DNA of 64,000 bases from NCBI RefSeq assembly GCF_028735875.1, contig NZ_CP117834.1:2902001-2966000 (forward strand), in the 5' to 3' direction. Positions 7,301 through 15,732 of the stretch are shown piece after piece (position 1 is the first letter of the stretch; every line of letters begins with the position of its first letter). Source of the DNA: Shouchella hunanensis (GTDB lineage Bacteria > Bacillota > Bacilli > Bacillales > Bacillaceae_D). The notes beneath the pieces are model-generated. The model was not told the origin of the DNA and made no database searches. It saw only the letters and a program-made list of their open reading frames with translations. The position numbers and the translations under genes are program-made.

Positions 7301-8227
7301 CTAAATTAGCCCGTAAATCAATAACGATCCTATAATAACGATACCGGTTCGCGTGGTTGCTTTTAAGGATGCGCCCATTAATTGTCCGTAGACCGGGCTT
7401 TTGTTTGTTGGACCGAGTTTCCTATAGACACTAGCAAGCGGAATGGCAGCGAATAAGGCAACAATTGCGTACCAAGGTAAAACACGAATAACGCTTAAAA
7501 GTGGAATGGAGAGAAAAGCGAGTGCAGCCAAACTTTTTGAAAAGATGAGACCATCTTTTTCCCCCCACAAAACAACCAATGTTTTTTTGCCAGCCTCTTG
7601 ATCTGCGCGCCAGTGGAGGAAATGGTGATTAAACAAAATAAGTGTCGTTAATAGCCCCACTGGTATCGAAAGAAGAAAGACTTCCAAAGGCAATGAACGG
7701 GTCATCACAAAATAACTTCCGGTTATTGGAAGTACACCGAAAGCAAGAAAAATGGCGATCTCACTATAGCCTTTGCCTCTATAACCGAATTTTAAAGGCG
7801 GTGCTACATAGAAGTAAGCAATGAGTCCACCAGCAATTGCAAACAGCAGTAATTCCCAACCTCGTAAAATAGCTAAAAGAAGTCCCGACACAAACGCAAT
7901 TACGAACAAAGCCCAAGTGACAAATGTAAATTGACCTTCGCTCACTTTGCCATTCGCCAATAATCGAGAATTAGTCGAAATGGATTCTTCGGATTTTTCG
8001 GCTTGCGTATCAACACCATTGCGGAAGTCCCATAAATCATTAATCATATTTGAAAACAAATGAGCTGCTAAAGCGCCAATTAAAGTAAGTAAAAAGAAGA
8101 ACAGATGAAAAATCCCATCCCAAGCATAAGCAGCAACCGATCCAATCATAACAGGTAAAATCATAACAGGAAGCACTTGAGCTCGAGCGGCTTTAAGCCA
8201 AAATGTAAGTGTTTGTATGTTGTTCAC
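7301..8227 (-). CDS. menA: 1,4-dihydroxy-2-naphthoate prenyltransferase, MenA family
   Basis: UbiA-superfamily integral membrane enzyme that attaches the polyprenyl chain to DHNA in menaquinone synthesis. The first aspartate-rich motif NDLWDFRNGVDTQ binds the prenyl diphosphate and magnesium; the second loop has FGYRGKGYSEIAIFLAFG followed by ADQEAGKKTLVVLWG. About eight to nine hydrophobic helices are visible. Around 300 residues, normal for MenA. The start is unsettled: TTG 8260 has no ribosome site, GTG 8227 overlaps the last base of a perfect AGGAGG, and ATA 8218 stands at ideal spacing. I list the GTG as the nearest canonical codon. No other men genes are adjacent. Confidence 0.8.
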   Translation of the reverse strand: MNNIQTLTFWLKAARAQVLPVMILPVMIGSVAAYAWDGIFHLFFFLLTLIGALAAHLFSNMINDLWDFRNGVDTQAEKSEESISTNSRLLANGKVSEGQFTFVTWALFVIAFVSGLLLAILRGWELLLFAIAGGLIAYFYVAPPLKFGYRGKGYSEIAIFLAFGVLPITGSYFVMTRSLPLEVFLLSIPVGLLTTLILFNHHFLHWRADQEAGKKTLVVLWGEKDGLIFSKSLAALAFLSIPLLSVIRVLPWYAIVALFAAIPLASVYRKLGPTNKSPVYGQLMGASLKATTRTGIVIIGSLLIYGLI

Positions 8228-8393
8228 CTCCTGCCATTCACGGACAACTAAGCTGTCCAATGATGACTATACACGTTGCTATTTAAATGCACAATAAAAG
8301 ACGCTTGTAGATTGGTGGTTTGGAAAAACTTACTGATGTGCTATGCTAGTAGAATAAGAAATCGCTTTAATTTCTTTGAAAGAAGGGAACGAC

Positions 8394-8705
8394 TTGGAAC
8401 ATACTGATCTTGTTATTGAAAGAAAAAAGCTACCGTTCTTGTTGCGTATAGGAAAAGTGGTAATGGCCTTAATTGGTTTAACGGGGGTTGTAGCAGGGAT
8501 TATGATGGCTGCAACACAAGAGGGAAGCATGATACAAGCTTTTTTAATTTTAATGGTATCGATTCTTAGCTTGGGAATTTCCTTGTTGCGAATTCAGACG
8601 GTAACCTGTCCTCATTGCCAAGCAACGTCGACGATTCATACGTTAACGGTTGATTTTGAATGCCGTCGTTGTTTAAAGCCTACTGCAATTAAATGGAAGA
8701 AGTAA
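8394..8705 (+). CDS. Small membrane protein with C-terminal zinc ribbon
   Basis: The protein has 103 residues from TTG 8394, placed 6-8 bases after GAAGGGA; a TTG at 8376 has no site. Two hydrophobic helices (VVMALIGLTGVVAGIMMAA and MIQAFLILMVSILSLGISLL) are followed by CPHC...CRRC, 19 residues apart, which should bind one zinc in the cytosol. I recognise no named family. Own terminator follows, so it is probably monocistronic. Confidence 0.65.
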   Translation: MEHTDLVIERKKLPFLLRIGKVVMALIGLTGVVAGIMMAATQEGSMIQAFLILMVSILSLGISLLRIQTVTCPHCQATSTIHTLTVDFECRRCLKPTAIKWKK

Positions 8706-8706
8706 C

Positions 8707-8740
8707 AAAACCGGTGTTTGTAACCGGTTTTTCTTTTTTT
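8707..8740 (+). terminator. Terminator
   Basis: AAAACCGG (8707-8714) pairs with CCGGTTTT (8724-8731), followed by TTCTTTTTTT. Confidence 0.85.
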
Positions 8741-8833
8741 AGCAACATTTTCTGTAAAAAACCCCTTTCTATTTATGCGTTTCTTCTTTATAATGTATCC
8801 ATTAGCAACTAGTAAATACGAATATTATAGCTT

Positions 8834-8903
8834 ACTCGTATAATAGCGGTAATAAGGTCCGCGAGTCTCTACCAGACTGCCATTTAACGGTCTGACTACG
8901 AGT
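8834..8903 (+). ncRNA. Purine riboswitch aptamer, guanine class
   Basis: P1 is ACTCGTA (8834-8840) with TACGAGT (8897-8903). Between them are the family's conserved core bases TATAAT, AATAAGGTCC and TCTCTACC plus two short hairpins. The specificity base, in GACTACGAG, is C (8896), as in xpt-type riboswitches that bind guanine, hypoxanthine or xanthine; adenine riboswitches have U there. Confidence 0.95.
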
Positions 8904-8984
8904 GATCCATTTTTGCGCGCTTTTTACATCATGTAGAAGCCGAAAGATCACTCGGAGAAGTCCGTTTATCTTTCGGCTTTTTTC
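8899..8984 (+). promoter_or_regulatory. Purine riboswitch expression platform
   Basis: Terminator stem AGCCGAAAGAT (8938-8948) with ATCTTTCGGCT (8968-8978) and a T run. GATCACTCG (8946-8954) in its 5' arm is exactly complementary to CGAGTGATC (8899-8907) in the 3' side of P1, forming the antiterminator. Purine binding stabilises P1, frees the terminator and stops transcription: a classic OFF switch. Confidence 0.92.
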
Positions 8985-9003
8985 TATTTTAGGAGGATGA
9001 AAA

Positions 9004-9600
9004 ATGAAGCAATTAAAGGAAGCAATTATGGAAAGAGGAACGGTTTTATCGACTGGTGTTTTAAAGGTGGATCAATTTCTTAATCACCAAGTTGACACTA
9101 CATTAATGTCAGAAATCGGGTTGGAATTTGCACGATTATTTGAGAACGATCGCGTAACAAAAGTGATTACGATTGAATCATCAGGTATTGCGCCAAGTTT
9201 TATGTGTGCGCATCAGTTACACGTACCACTCATTTTTGCGCGTAAGAAAAAATCGTTAACAATGAATCAAGCAAATGTATACTCTAGCCGTGTTTATTCC
9301 TTTACAAAGCAAGAATATTCCGAAGTGACGGTTTCAAAAGAGTTGATTGAAAAAGGAGACCGAGTCCTGTTAATTGATGATTTCTTAGCGAATGGGGAAG
9401 CGGCATCTGGTTTAGTGAGTATCGTTGAACAAGCAGGTGCAACCGTTGCAGGCGTAGGGATTGTTATTGAGAAATCATTTCAAGATGGTCGTAAAAAGCT
9501 TGAAGAAAGAGGTTTGCGAATTGAATCACTTGCAAGAATTGCTTCTCTAGATGGTTCAACAGTAACATTCATTGATGAAACTGCTTTAGTAAACAACTAA
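9004..9600 (+). CDS. xpt: Xanthine phosphoribosyltransferase
   Basis: The protein has 198 residues, close to B. subtilis Xpt (194). It converts xanthine and PRPP to XMP in purine salvage. The PRPP-binding motif [17 protein letters not shown] is intact near residues 119-135, and [11 protein letters not shown] with [10 protein letters not shown] are typical of Xpt. It acts in the cytosol as a dimer. AGGAGG lies 7 bases upstream of ATG. It is the first gene of a two-gene operon with a purine permease and is controlled by the guanine-class riboswitch just upstream. Confidence 0.97.
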   Translation: MKQLKEAIMERGTVLSTGVLKVDQFLNHQVDTTLMSEIGLEFARLFENDRVTKVITIESSGIAPSFMCAHQLHVPLIFARKKKSLTMNQANVYSSRVYSFTKQEYSEVTVSKELIEKGDRVLLIDDFLANGEAASGLVSIVEQAGATVAGVGIVIEKSFQDGRKKLEERGLRIESLARIASLDGSTVTFIDETALVNN

Positions 9601-9618
9601 CGAAGGGTGGGATGTTTT

Positions 9619-11133
9619 GTGAACCAGGTACATTATCCGTTATTTAAGAGGCAGGATGTTGATGCGTTCTTTGCACTCTTTCAAAATAATTTGGCAAATT
9701 TTGTTGTAATCACCGTCTCTTTGCTGGCGATGGGCTTCTCAACAGACCTCGTCTTTGGGAGGATTATTCCAGGTGTCGCGGTAGCTGTGATTGTAGGAAA
9801 TCTATACTATGCGCATATGGCGAAGCGTTTAGCGCAAAAAGAGAATCGGAGTGACGTTACAGCGCTCTCTTATGGTGTATCCACACCGGTTATGTTTGTA
9901 TTTTTGTTTGGGGTGACGGCACCCGCACTCGCGTTAACGAACGACCATGAACTGGCTTGGAAAATTGCGGTTGCTGCTGCTTTCTTATCAGGACTTGTAG
10001 AAGCACTTGTTGCTTTCTTTGGGAACTGGGTGCGAAAACATACTCCCCGACCAGCGCTTTTAGGTGCTTTGGCAGGGGTAGCATTTACGTTTGTTGCCGG
10101 TGAAATGTTGTTTTCGGTTTTTGAAATTCCAATTATTGGACTTGTGGCCATGGCAGTGATTTTAGTTGGTTTTGTTGCAAAAGTAGGTCTTCCATTTAAT
10201 ATTCCTGCTTCTTTATTAGCAATCATTGTTGGTGTTGTATTAGCTTTTGTACTTGGCTATCAAACCAGTAGTGATTTAACAACAGCACTAAGCAATGTTG
10301 GTTTTTACCCTTTCTTGCCTACCCTTGCGGCTTTTGAAGGGATGAGTTATTTGTTTGGTGCACTTATTGGTCTTTTAGGGATTTTAATTCCTATTACGAT
10401 TTATAATGCGATTGAAACAATGAATAATGTCGATGCAATGTCAGCTGCTGGAGATTCGTATGATGTGAGAGAATGCCAGGCAGTGGACGGAATTGGTGCG
10501 ATGCTAGGTGCTTGTTTTGGTGGGATGTTCCCAACCACCGTTTACATTGCGACAGTTGGAGCGAAACAGCTTGGAGCTGGGCGTGGTTATAGTATTCTAA
10601 ATGCAAGTATCTTTGCGTTAGCCTCGATCACAGGATTAATTGGTGCATTTTCCGCTTTAATTCCAATGGCGGCAGTTGCCCCGATTCTCGTATTTGTAGG
10701 AATGTCTATGATTGGAAGTACATTTGCTAACAATGCCCGTCGCTACTATCCAGCGATTGCTTTAGCGATGCTTCCTTATATTGCAAATTATATGATGACA
10801 CGCTTTAATAATGGTGCGCCAGAGGTTGTCGCTGGTATATCGGAAGGAATTGTCCCTCTTGGACAAGGTGCAATGTTCACAGCTATTATTCTCGGTGCCA
10901 TTACAGTCTTTTTAATTGATAAAGATTTTTATAAGGCAAGTATTTTCTCTCTTATTGGAGCATTACTCTCATTCTTTGGCTTTATGCACGCCCCGTCGCT
11001 CGCGCTAAACGCGGCATTTGACTATACGGTGGGGTATGTGATCATCGCATTATTCTTTGTATATACAGGCTATCGTGAAGCAAAGAATACCGATGTTTCG
11101 CACGAGAGTGAAAAAGTAGAAAAAGTGGCTTAA
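9619..11133 (+). CDS. Purine permease, atypical NCS2-superfamily member
   Basis: The protein has 504 residues with about 12-14 hydrophobic segments. GTG 9619 chosen, 8 bases after AAGGGTGGG. It is not the expected PbuX: the UraA/PbuX length is about 430-440 and its signature motifs are not evident. Instead it shows FFALFQNNLANFVV, VTALSYGVSTP, TPRPALLGALAG, IYNAIETMNNVDAMSAAGDSY and GGMFPTTVYIATVGAKQLGAGRGYS, which recall the broad xanthine/uracil and AzgA-type permeases. Position behind xpt and the guanine riboswitch argues for xanthine, guanine or hypoxanthine uptake. The substrate is inferred from context only. Confidence 0.8.
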   Translation: MNQVHYPLFKRQDVDAFFALFQNNLANFVVITVSLLAMGFSTDLVFGRIIPGVAVAVIVGNLYYAHMAKRLAQKENRSDVTALSYGVSTPVMFVFLFGVTAPALALTNDHELAWKIAVAAAFLSGLVEALVAFFGNWVRKHTPRPALLGALAGVAFTFVAGEMLFSVFEIPIIGLVAMAVILVGFVAKVGLPFNIPASLLAIIVGVVLAFVLGYQTSSDLTTALSNVGFYPFLPTLAAFEGMSYLFGALIGLLGILIPITIYNAIETMNNVDAMSAAGDSYDVRECQAVDGIGAMLGACFGGMFPTTVYIATVGAKQLGAGRGYSILNASIFALASITGLIGAFSALIPMAAVAPILVFVGMSMIGSTFANNARRYYPAIALAMLPYIANYMMTRFNNGAPEVVAGISEGIVPLGQGAMFTAIILGAITVFLIDKDFYKASIFSLIGALLSFFGFMHAPSLALNAAFDYTVGYVIIALFFVYTGYREAKNTDVSHESEKVEKVA

Positions 11134-11150
11134 TAAGCAAACCCTCATAA

Positions 11151-11188
11151 AAAACAAACCCAGTGACAAAGTCAACTGGGTTTGTTTT
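11151..11188. terminator. Bidirectional terminator
   Basis: AAAACAAACCCAGT (11151-11164) pairs with ACTGGGTTTGTTTT (11175-11188). Both strands carry T tails. The 3' arm overlaps the end of the minus-strand YrvL-like gene. Confidence 0.85.
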
Positions 11189-11600
11189 GATTAGTGAAAT
11201 CCTTATTAGCTAGTAATGTTTCGATGGTAACGATGAGAAAAGCTAGTGCAGCTTGAGTAATAATAGGAATGGTAATGGTTGTAGAAATTTTTTCTAAAAC
11301 ATGTACGAGCGGGAACACGAAAATAAATTGAATTGTAATTTCTGCTGTTTTCTGAAGCGGGTAACCGCTTATTTTCGGAACAATCGTGTTGATCATTCCT
11401 TTCGTTATGACCTCAATGAAAAAGCTACCAAACACAAACAATAGTACAAACCAAGCTAAAGCCCAAAGCGAATCATATTCTATTCCAAGTAAGTAAAACA
11501 GGCTGATTATGCCAAAGTAGTAGACAGCAAAGAAAAACCCAAATACAACAGATAAAAGTAAGCTAATACCTATGATGATGCTAAGGGATGGTTTTCGCAT
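11172..11600 (-). CDS. YrvL-like membrane protein
   Basis: The protein has 142 residues and four predicted helices: an N-terminal SIIIGISLLLSVVFGFFF, LWALAWFVLLFVFGSFFIEV, a central FIFVFPLV, and AALAFLIVTIETLLA. Size and layout resemble B. subtilis YrvL, a small regulator affecting the SigO/RsoA and oxalate decarboxylase stress response. Assignment is by overall resemblance and may be wrong. It starts 18 bases after the SEC-C gene on the same strand, so the two likely form an operon. Confidence 0.5.
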   Translation of the reverse strand: MRKPSLSIIIGISLLLSVVFGFFFAVYYFGIISLFYLLGIEYDSLWALAWFVLLFVFGSFFIEVITKGMINTIVPKISGYPLQKTAEITIQFIFVFPLVHVLEKISTTITIPIITQAALAFLIVTIETLLANKDFTNQNKPS

Positions 11601-11618
11601 GGTTTATACCTTCTTCAT

Positions 11619-12635
11619 TTACACGGATTCAGTTGCGCGTAATTCGTTCGTAATTTCAATGGAACGGCTTGAAATAGTAGATGCACTTACATTGTATTTC
11701 TCAGCCAAAGCCTTCTGTGTTACGGAAAGAGGTGCGAATTCTTGCAGTGCGTATTCCATTGCAGCTGCGAAAGCTTCAGGCTTCCGTATATTCACTTTTT
11801 TCGCTGTTGTAAAAGCATACCATTTCTCTAAAGCCAACTGCTCAATCTCCGGAGAGTGTTGGTCTTTTTTTAATCCCTCTAGCAGAATCGTAGCCGTTTC
11901 TTTTACTTGTTCAGAAGACCACTGAAAGTCATCTGCACTTTTCACAACAGCTTCATTCTCTGCTAATAAAGAAGAAAGTAGCTGCGGCCACTTCGCTGTA
12001 AAATGATCGTCACTTCCGTTAGATTGGAAAACGTCAATTTTTTGCTTAATATCGGCTGTTTTCACTGGACGGTTACTAATAACCGGACCGATGAAAGTCA
12101 TACTCGTTTCACCTTTGGCAGGGAATCCAATAATGGTGGAGCCTGGTTCTACCGTTTCGTTATGCTCAGAAGGGATCAGGTGGGTGAGTGTTTCACCGGT
12201 AAACAAGTTGCGGCTTTCGCACTCTGTTTCATTCGTTAGGGCTAGTACCTCAAGTACTGCTGGTTTTGTTTCTTTCCACGTCTCAATAATTTGCGCTGTT
12301 TGCGGGCGCTTAATTTTTCTTATTTTTGTTTCAAGAAACGTATCATAAATGGTCTGTCCATTATCTTGTATCGGTCTATGGAAAATGAGCCAAACGAGTA
12401 ACATACTAGATAACGTTTCCGTTACGTTCTCTTCTACGTCTGGATACACATGATGATAGCTCTGTACCCAATTTGTCAGCTCTTTTTGATATCTTGTGAA
12501 AGCTGTATAAAGCATTTCCGTTTCTAATTGATGAAGCTCTTGTGTGACGATTGCTTTCGATTCATTTTTTTGCATACAACATTTTTTATATTTCTTTCCA
12601 CTGCCACAAAGACAAGGATCGTTTCTTTTTAACAT
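11619..12635 (-). CDS. SEC-C metal-binding protein with C-terminal helix-turn-helix
   Basis: The protein has 338 residues. The N-terminus is a SEC-C zinc motif, NDPCLCGSGKKYKKCC (residues 5-20), as found at the SecA C-terminus and in YecA-type proteins. A long helical middle region has no motifs I recognise. The C-terminus (SVTQKALAEKYNVSASTISSR) reads like a helix-turn-helix of the sigma-factor or psq type, so nucleic acid binding is plausible. ATG has AAGGAGGAAC upstream. Likely co-transcribed with the YrvL-like gene. Function unknown. Confidence 0.7.
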   Translation of the reverse strand: MLKRNDPCLCGSGKKYKKCCMQKNESKAIVTQELHQLETEMLYTAFTRYQKELTNWVQSYHHVYPDVEENVTETLSSMLLVWLIFHRPIQDNGQTIYDTFLETKIRKIKRPQTAQIIETWKETKPAVLEVLALTNETECESRNLFTGETLTHLIPSEHNETVEPGSTIIGFPAKGETSMTFIGPVISNRPVKTADIKQKIDVFQSNGSDDHFTAKWPQLLSSLLAENEAVVKSADDFQWSSEQVKETATILLEGLKKDQHSPEIEQLALEKWYAFTTAKKVNIRKPEAFAAAMEYALQEFAPLSVTQKALAEKYNVSASTISSRSIEITNELRATESV

Positions 12636-12813
12636 ACATGTTCCTCCTTACGTCAACTTAACTAGTTTAACAGATTTTACTGATAAAAACAGGGGTTTAC
12701 CACCGACATTTTTTTGATTGTTCACCTTGGCGATGGATAAGAAGCTATTTCGTCAACGGAGTGGATAGACACAGTTGACCGAACTAAAGGGACAAGGTCT
12801 GAAAAATTACCTT

Positions 12814-12842
12814 TTGACAGATTTCCTTTTGTGTGCTAAATT
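12814..12842 (+). promoter_or_regulatory. metE promoter
   Basis: TTGACA (12814-12819), 17-base spacer, TAAATT (12837-12842) with an extended -10 TGC at 12834-12836. Transcription should start near 12849, giving a leader of about 450 bases that carries two riboswitches. Confidence 0.8.
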
Positions 12843-12869
12843 AATTGAATACTCATACATAAGAAAACA

Positions 12870-12974
12870 CTCTTTATATTGAGAAGTGGAGGGACTGGCC
12901 CGACGAAGCTTCAGCAACCTTTCTTTTAGGAAAAGGTGCTAATTCCAGCAAAGGAAACTTTGGAAGATAAGGGG
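12870..12974 (+). ncRNA. SAM-I (S-box) riboswitch
   Basis: The conserved run GTGGAGGGACTGGCCCGACG is followed by GCTTCAGCAACC, AAGGTGCTAATTCCAGC and GAAGATAAGGGG, the standard S-box core. The P1 helix pairs CUCUUUAU (12870-12877) with AUAAGGGG (12967-12974). SAM binding favours the terminator at 12994-13022 and turns metE off. Confidence 0.97.
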
Positions 12975-12993
12975 GATGCGGTGATGTCGCATA

Positions 12994-13022
12994 AACCCTT
13001 TTCATTCGAAAAGGGTTTTTTT
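12994..13022 (+). terminator. SAM riboswitch terminator
   Basis: AAACCCTTTTC and GAAAAGGGTTT form a 10-bp stem with loop ATTC, followed by seven T. Intrinsic terminator controlled by the S-box. Confidence 0.92.
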
Positions 13023-13037
13023 CAATTTCATAATCAA

Positions 13038-13150
13038 AACGAATCGGTGTAGCGTTCCGCTGCTTAAAAGGGGAACTTGGTGTAAATCCAAGACGGTCCC
13101 GCCACTGTGACGTACAATTGTACGAAGTCAGATTGCCTGCCGAATCGTTC
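13038..13150 (+). ncRNA. Cobalamin riboswitch
   Basis: Diagnostic elements: CCGCTGCTTAAAAGGGGAAC, TTGGTGTAAATCCAAGACGG, TCCCGCCACTGTGA and GAAGTCAGATTGCCTGCC (the B12 box is GCCACTGTGA). The outer helix pairs AACGAATCG (13038-13046) with CGAATCGTT (13141-13149). It senses adenosylcobalamin, presumably to shut off the B12-independent enzyme when B12 is present. Confidence 0.96.
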
Positions 13151-13209
13151 TGCTTAGCTCTACGCGGATCTAGAGAGGAGTGGAAATGTTGCCTTTAAAA
13201 CTAGCTGTC

Positions 13210-13268
13210 TTGTCACTAGTGACTTTTTGGTAGATTTCCTATCCCTTTCTCTTGAAAGGGATTTTTTT
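13210..13268 (+). terminator. Cobalamin riboswitch expression platform
   Basis: GTCACTAGTGAC is a perfect palindrome near 13211. The intrinsic terminator is ATCCCTTTC (13241-13249) with GAAAGGGAT (13254-13262) and a T run to 13268, just before the metE ribosome site. Confidence 0.88.
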
Positions 13269-13301
13269 ATGATGAGTACAACTTTTTGAGGAGGCAAAAG
13301 A

Positions 13302-15581
13302 ATGAGTAGCGTGAGAAGTTCAAGTTTAGGTTTTCCAAGAATTGGGGAACAACGAGAGTGGAAAAAAAATCTTGAAGCTTATTGGAACCAAAAAATATCA
13401 AAAGAGGAATATGGAACGAAGCAAAAAGCGTTGCGCCTTGCAAATGTACAAAAGCAAAAAGATGCTGGACTTGATTTAATTCCTGTAGGCGATTTTACCC
13501 ACTACGATCATGTGTTAGATACGGCGGTTGCGTTTGGATTGGTACCTGATCGTTTTTCATACGATGGTGGAGAAGTTGATTTAGATACGTATTTTGCAAT
13601 TGCGCGAGGAAATGATAACGCCGTTGCAGCCGAAATGACAAAGTGGTTTGATACAAATTATCATTATATTGTTCCAGAGCTAAATAGTAGGGAGCCAGAA
13701 TTAGTTCATAATCGTTGGTTAACGCTCATTGAGGAAGCAAAGAAAGAACTCCATATTGTTGGGAAGCCTGTATTGTTAGGCCCTGTTACGTTTGTGAAAC
13801 TGTCAAAACAGTATGGCAATCGTTCGTTTGTCGATCATGTCAGAAGCTTATTGCCACTTTATACTACGGTATTAAACGAGCTTGCAGACGCTGGTGTGGA
13901 ATGGATTCAAGTAGATGAGCCCATTCTAGTTGGAGATGTATCAGAGGAAGAATGGTCCATTATTGAAGAAGCTTATGATTGGTTCGCAAAGTCTGCTCCT
14001 AATGCAAAGATATTACTACAAACGTATTTTGAAGGAATTGATTCGTTAGATCGTGCGACAAAGCTAGCTGTTGCTGGTCTCGGGTTAGATTTTGTTTACA
14101 GTAATAATTTGGAGCAATTAAAGGGAAATGGCTTTCCGAAAGACAAGACATTAGCTGCAGGGTTAATTGATGGCCGTAACATTTGGCGTACTGACCTGAC
14201 AGAGACCCATTCAATTGTGGAAGAGATTTTAACTGTTGTTTCCAAAGAGCAGTTAATTGTTCAGCCATCATGCAGTCTTTTACATGTTCCAGTTACGTTA
14301 AAGCATGAACAAAAGCTTGCTAGTGACTTGAAAGCGGCACTCTCTTTCGCGGAAGAGAAATTAACGGAATTAGATCATGTCAAAAGTGTCGTGAATAAGC
14401 AACAAGGACCTGAACGTTTACAAGCTGGAAAAGAGGCAATTGAAGCGTTAAATCAATCTGCAAGTCGTACAAACAAAGAAGTTCGAGAAGCACTAGAGCG
14501 GAGTAAGAAAGAAGATTCAAAACGAAAGGTTCCAGCAGATAAACGGATGGAGCTTCAGCAAGAAGTGTTCAAATTTCCTAGCTTGCCAACAACGACAATT
14601 GGCAGCTTTCCTCAATCCCCTGAAGTGCGTAAAACGAGGCTACAGTGGAGACGAGGAGAAATTTCAAACGAAGCGTATGAAACGTTTATTAACGCAGAAA
14701 TTAAACGCTGGATTGACATTCAAGAGGAAATTGATTTAGACGTACTCGTTCATGGAGAATTCGAGCGTACCGACATGGTTGAGTTTTTTGGTGAAAAGCT
14801 TGGTGGATTTGAATTTACATCAAACGGGTGGGTGCAGTCGTACGGATCACGTTGTGTGAAACCACCGATTATTTTCGGTGATGTCTACTTCCAAGAGGCG
14901 ATGACAGTAAAAGAAACCCTTTACGCTCAATCCTTGACAGAGAAACCGGTAAAAGGGATGCTAACGGGTCCTGTAACGATTTACAATTGGTCTTTCCCAC
15001 GTACGGACTTGAAACCAGGCGATGTTGTGAATCAAATTGCATTAGCTCTTGAAAAGGAAGTGCTTGCCTTAGAAAGTGCTGGTATTACAGTTATTCAAGT
15101 AGATGAACCAGCATTAAGAGAGGGATTGCCGTTAAAAAGAAGGAATTGGACAGATTACTTAAATCAATCTGTTGTAGCGTTTCAGCTATCAGTAAAGACG
15201 GTTCAACCACAGACGCAAATTCATACCCATATGTGTTATTCGGATTTCCAAGATATTATTCAAGCGATTGATGGATTAGATGCAGATGTCATCTCAATTG
15301 AAATGTCTCGAAGTCACGGAGAATTAATTACTGCGTTTGAAGATTACACGTATAGCAAAGGCATTGGTTTAGGCGTATACGATATCCATAGTCCAAGAGT
15401 TCCAACAGAGGAAGAAATGGAAACAAGTATTAACCGAGCCCTTCAGGTGCTGGATCAGCGAATCTTTTGGGTAAATCCAGACTGTGGTTTGAAAACGAGA
15501 AAAGAACCAGAAACAGTAGAGGCGCTAAAAGCGATGGTAAAAGCTGCGAAGAACAAGCGTAAGGAACTAGTCGTGAAATAA
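13302..15581 (+). CDS. metE: Cobalamin-independent methionine synthase
   Basis: The protein has 759 residues, the normal length for MetE. It transfers the methyl group of 5-methyltetrahydropteroyltri-L-glutamate to homocysteine to make methionine, without B12. Two homologous barrels are visible: the N-terminal half begins SSLGFPRIGEQREWKK, and the catalytic C-terminal half has TTTIGSFPQSPEVR, HGEFERTDMVEFFGE and the zinc/homocysteine segment HTHMCYSDF; WVNPDCGLKTR carries the last zinc cysteine. GAGGAGG lies 7-8 bases before ATG. It is transcribed alone behind the tandem SAM and cobalamin riboswitches, so it should be made only when both are scarce. Confidence 0.98.
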   Translation: MSSVRSSSLGFPRIGEQREWKKNLEAYWNQKISKEEYGTKQKALRLANVQKQKDAGLDLIPVGDFTHYDHVLDTAVAFGLVPDRFSYDGGEVDLDTYFAIARGNDNAVAAEMTKWFDTNYHYIVPELNSREPELVHNRWLTLIEEAKKELHIVGKPVLLGPVTFVKLSKQYGNRSFVDHVRSLLPLYTTVLNELADAGVEWIQVDEPILVGDVSEEEWSIIEEAYDWFAKSAPNAKILLQTYFEGIDSLDRATKLAVAGLGLDFVYSNNLEQLKGNGFPKDKTLAAGLIDGRNIWRTDLTETHSIVEEILTVVSKEQLIVQPSCSLLHVPVTLKHEQKLASDLKAALSFAEEKLTELDHVKSVVNKQQGPERLQAGKEAIEALNQSASRTNKEVREALERSKKEDSKRKVPADKRMELQQEVFKFPSLPTTTIGSFPQSPEVRKTRLQWRRGEISNEAYETFINAEIKRWIDIQEEIDLDVLVHGEFERTDMVEFFGEKLGGFEFTSNGWVQSYGSRCVKPPIIFGDVYFQEAMTVKETLYAQSLTEKPVKGMLTGPVTIYNWSFPRTDLKPGDVVNQIALALEKEVLALESAGITVIQVDEPALREGLPLKRRNWTDYLNQSVVAFQLSVKTVQPQTQIHTHMCYSDFQDIIQAIDGLDADVISIEMSRSHGELITAFEDYTYSKGIGLGVYDIHSPRVPTEEEMETSINRALQVLDQRIFWVNPDCGLKTRKEPETVEALKAMVKAAKNKRKELVVK

Positions 15582-15605
15582 GAAGGATCTCATATTGGAA
15601 AAAGA

Positions 15606-15636
15606 GGGCTGAGTCGATTGACTCAGCCCCTTTCTT
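15606..15636 (+). terminator. metE terminator
   Basis: GGGCTGAGTC (15606-15615) pairs with GACTCAGCCC (15620-15629), then CTTTCTT. The minus strand has CTCTTTTT after the stem, so it may also stop the cstA-type transcript. Confidence 0.8.
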
Positions 15637-15732
15637 ATAAACTGATTTCATTATGTTTATCATCCCAAACAGTTTGAACGTAGTTTGTTTTTACACTACC
15701 TTTGCTAAATTGTCTATGCTTTTTCCAAGTAA

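Noticed and set aside
9870-10226. Antisense frames inside the purine permease
   Set aside because: Shadows caused by the codon pattern of hydrophobic segments.
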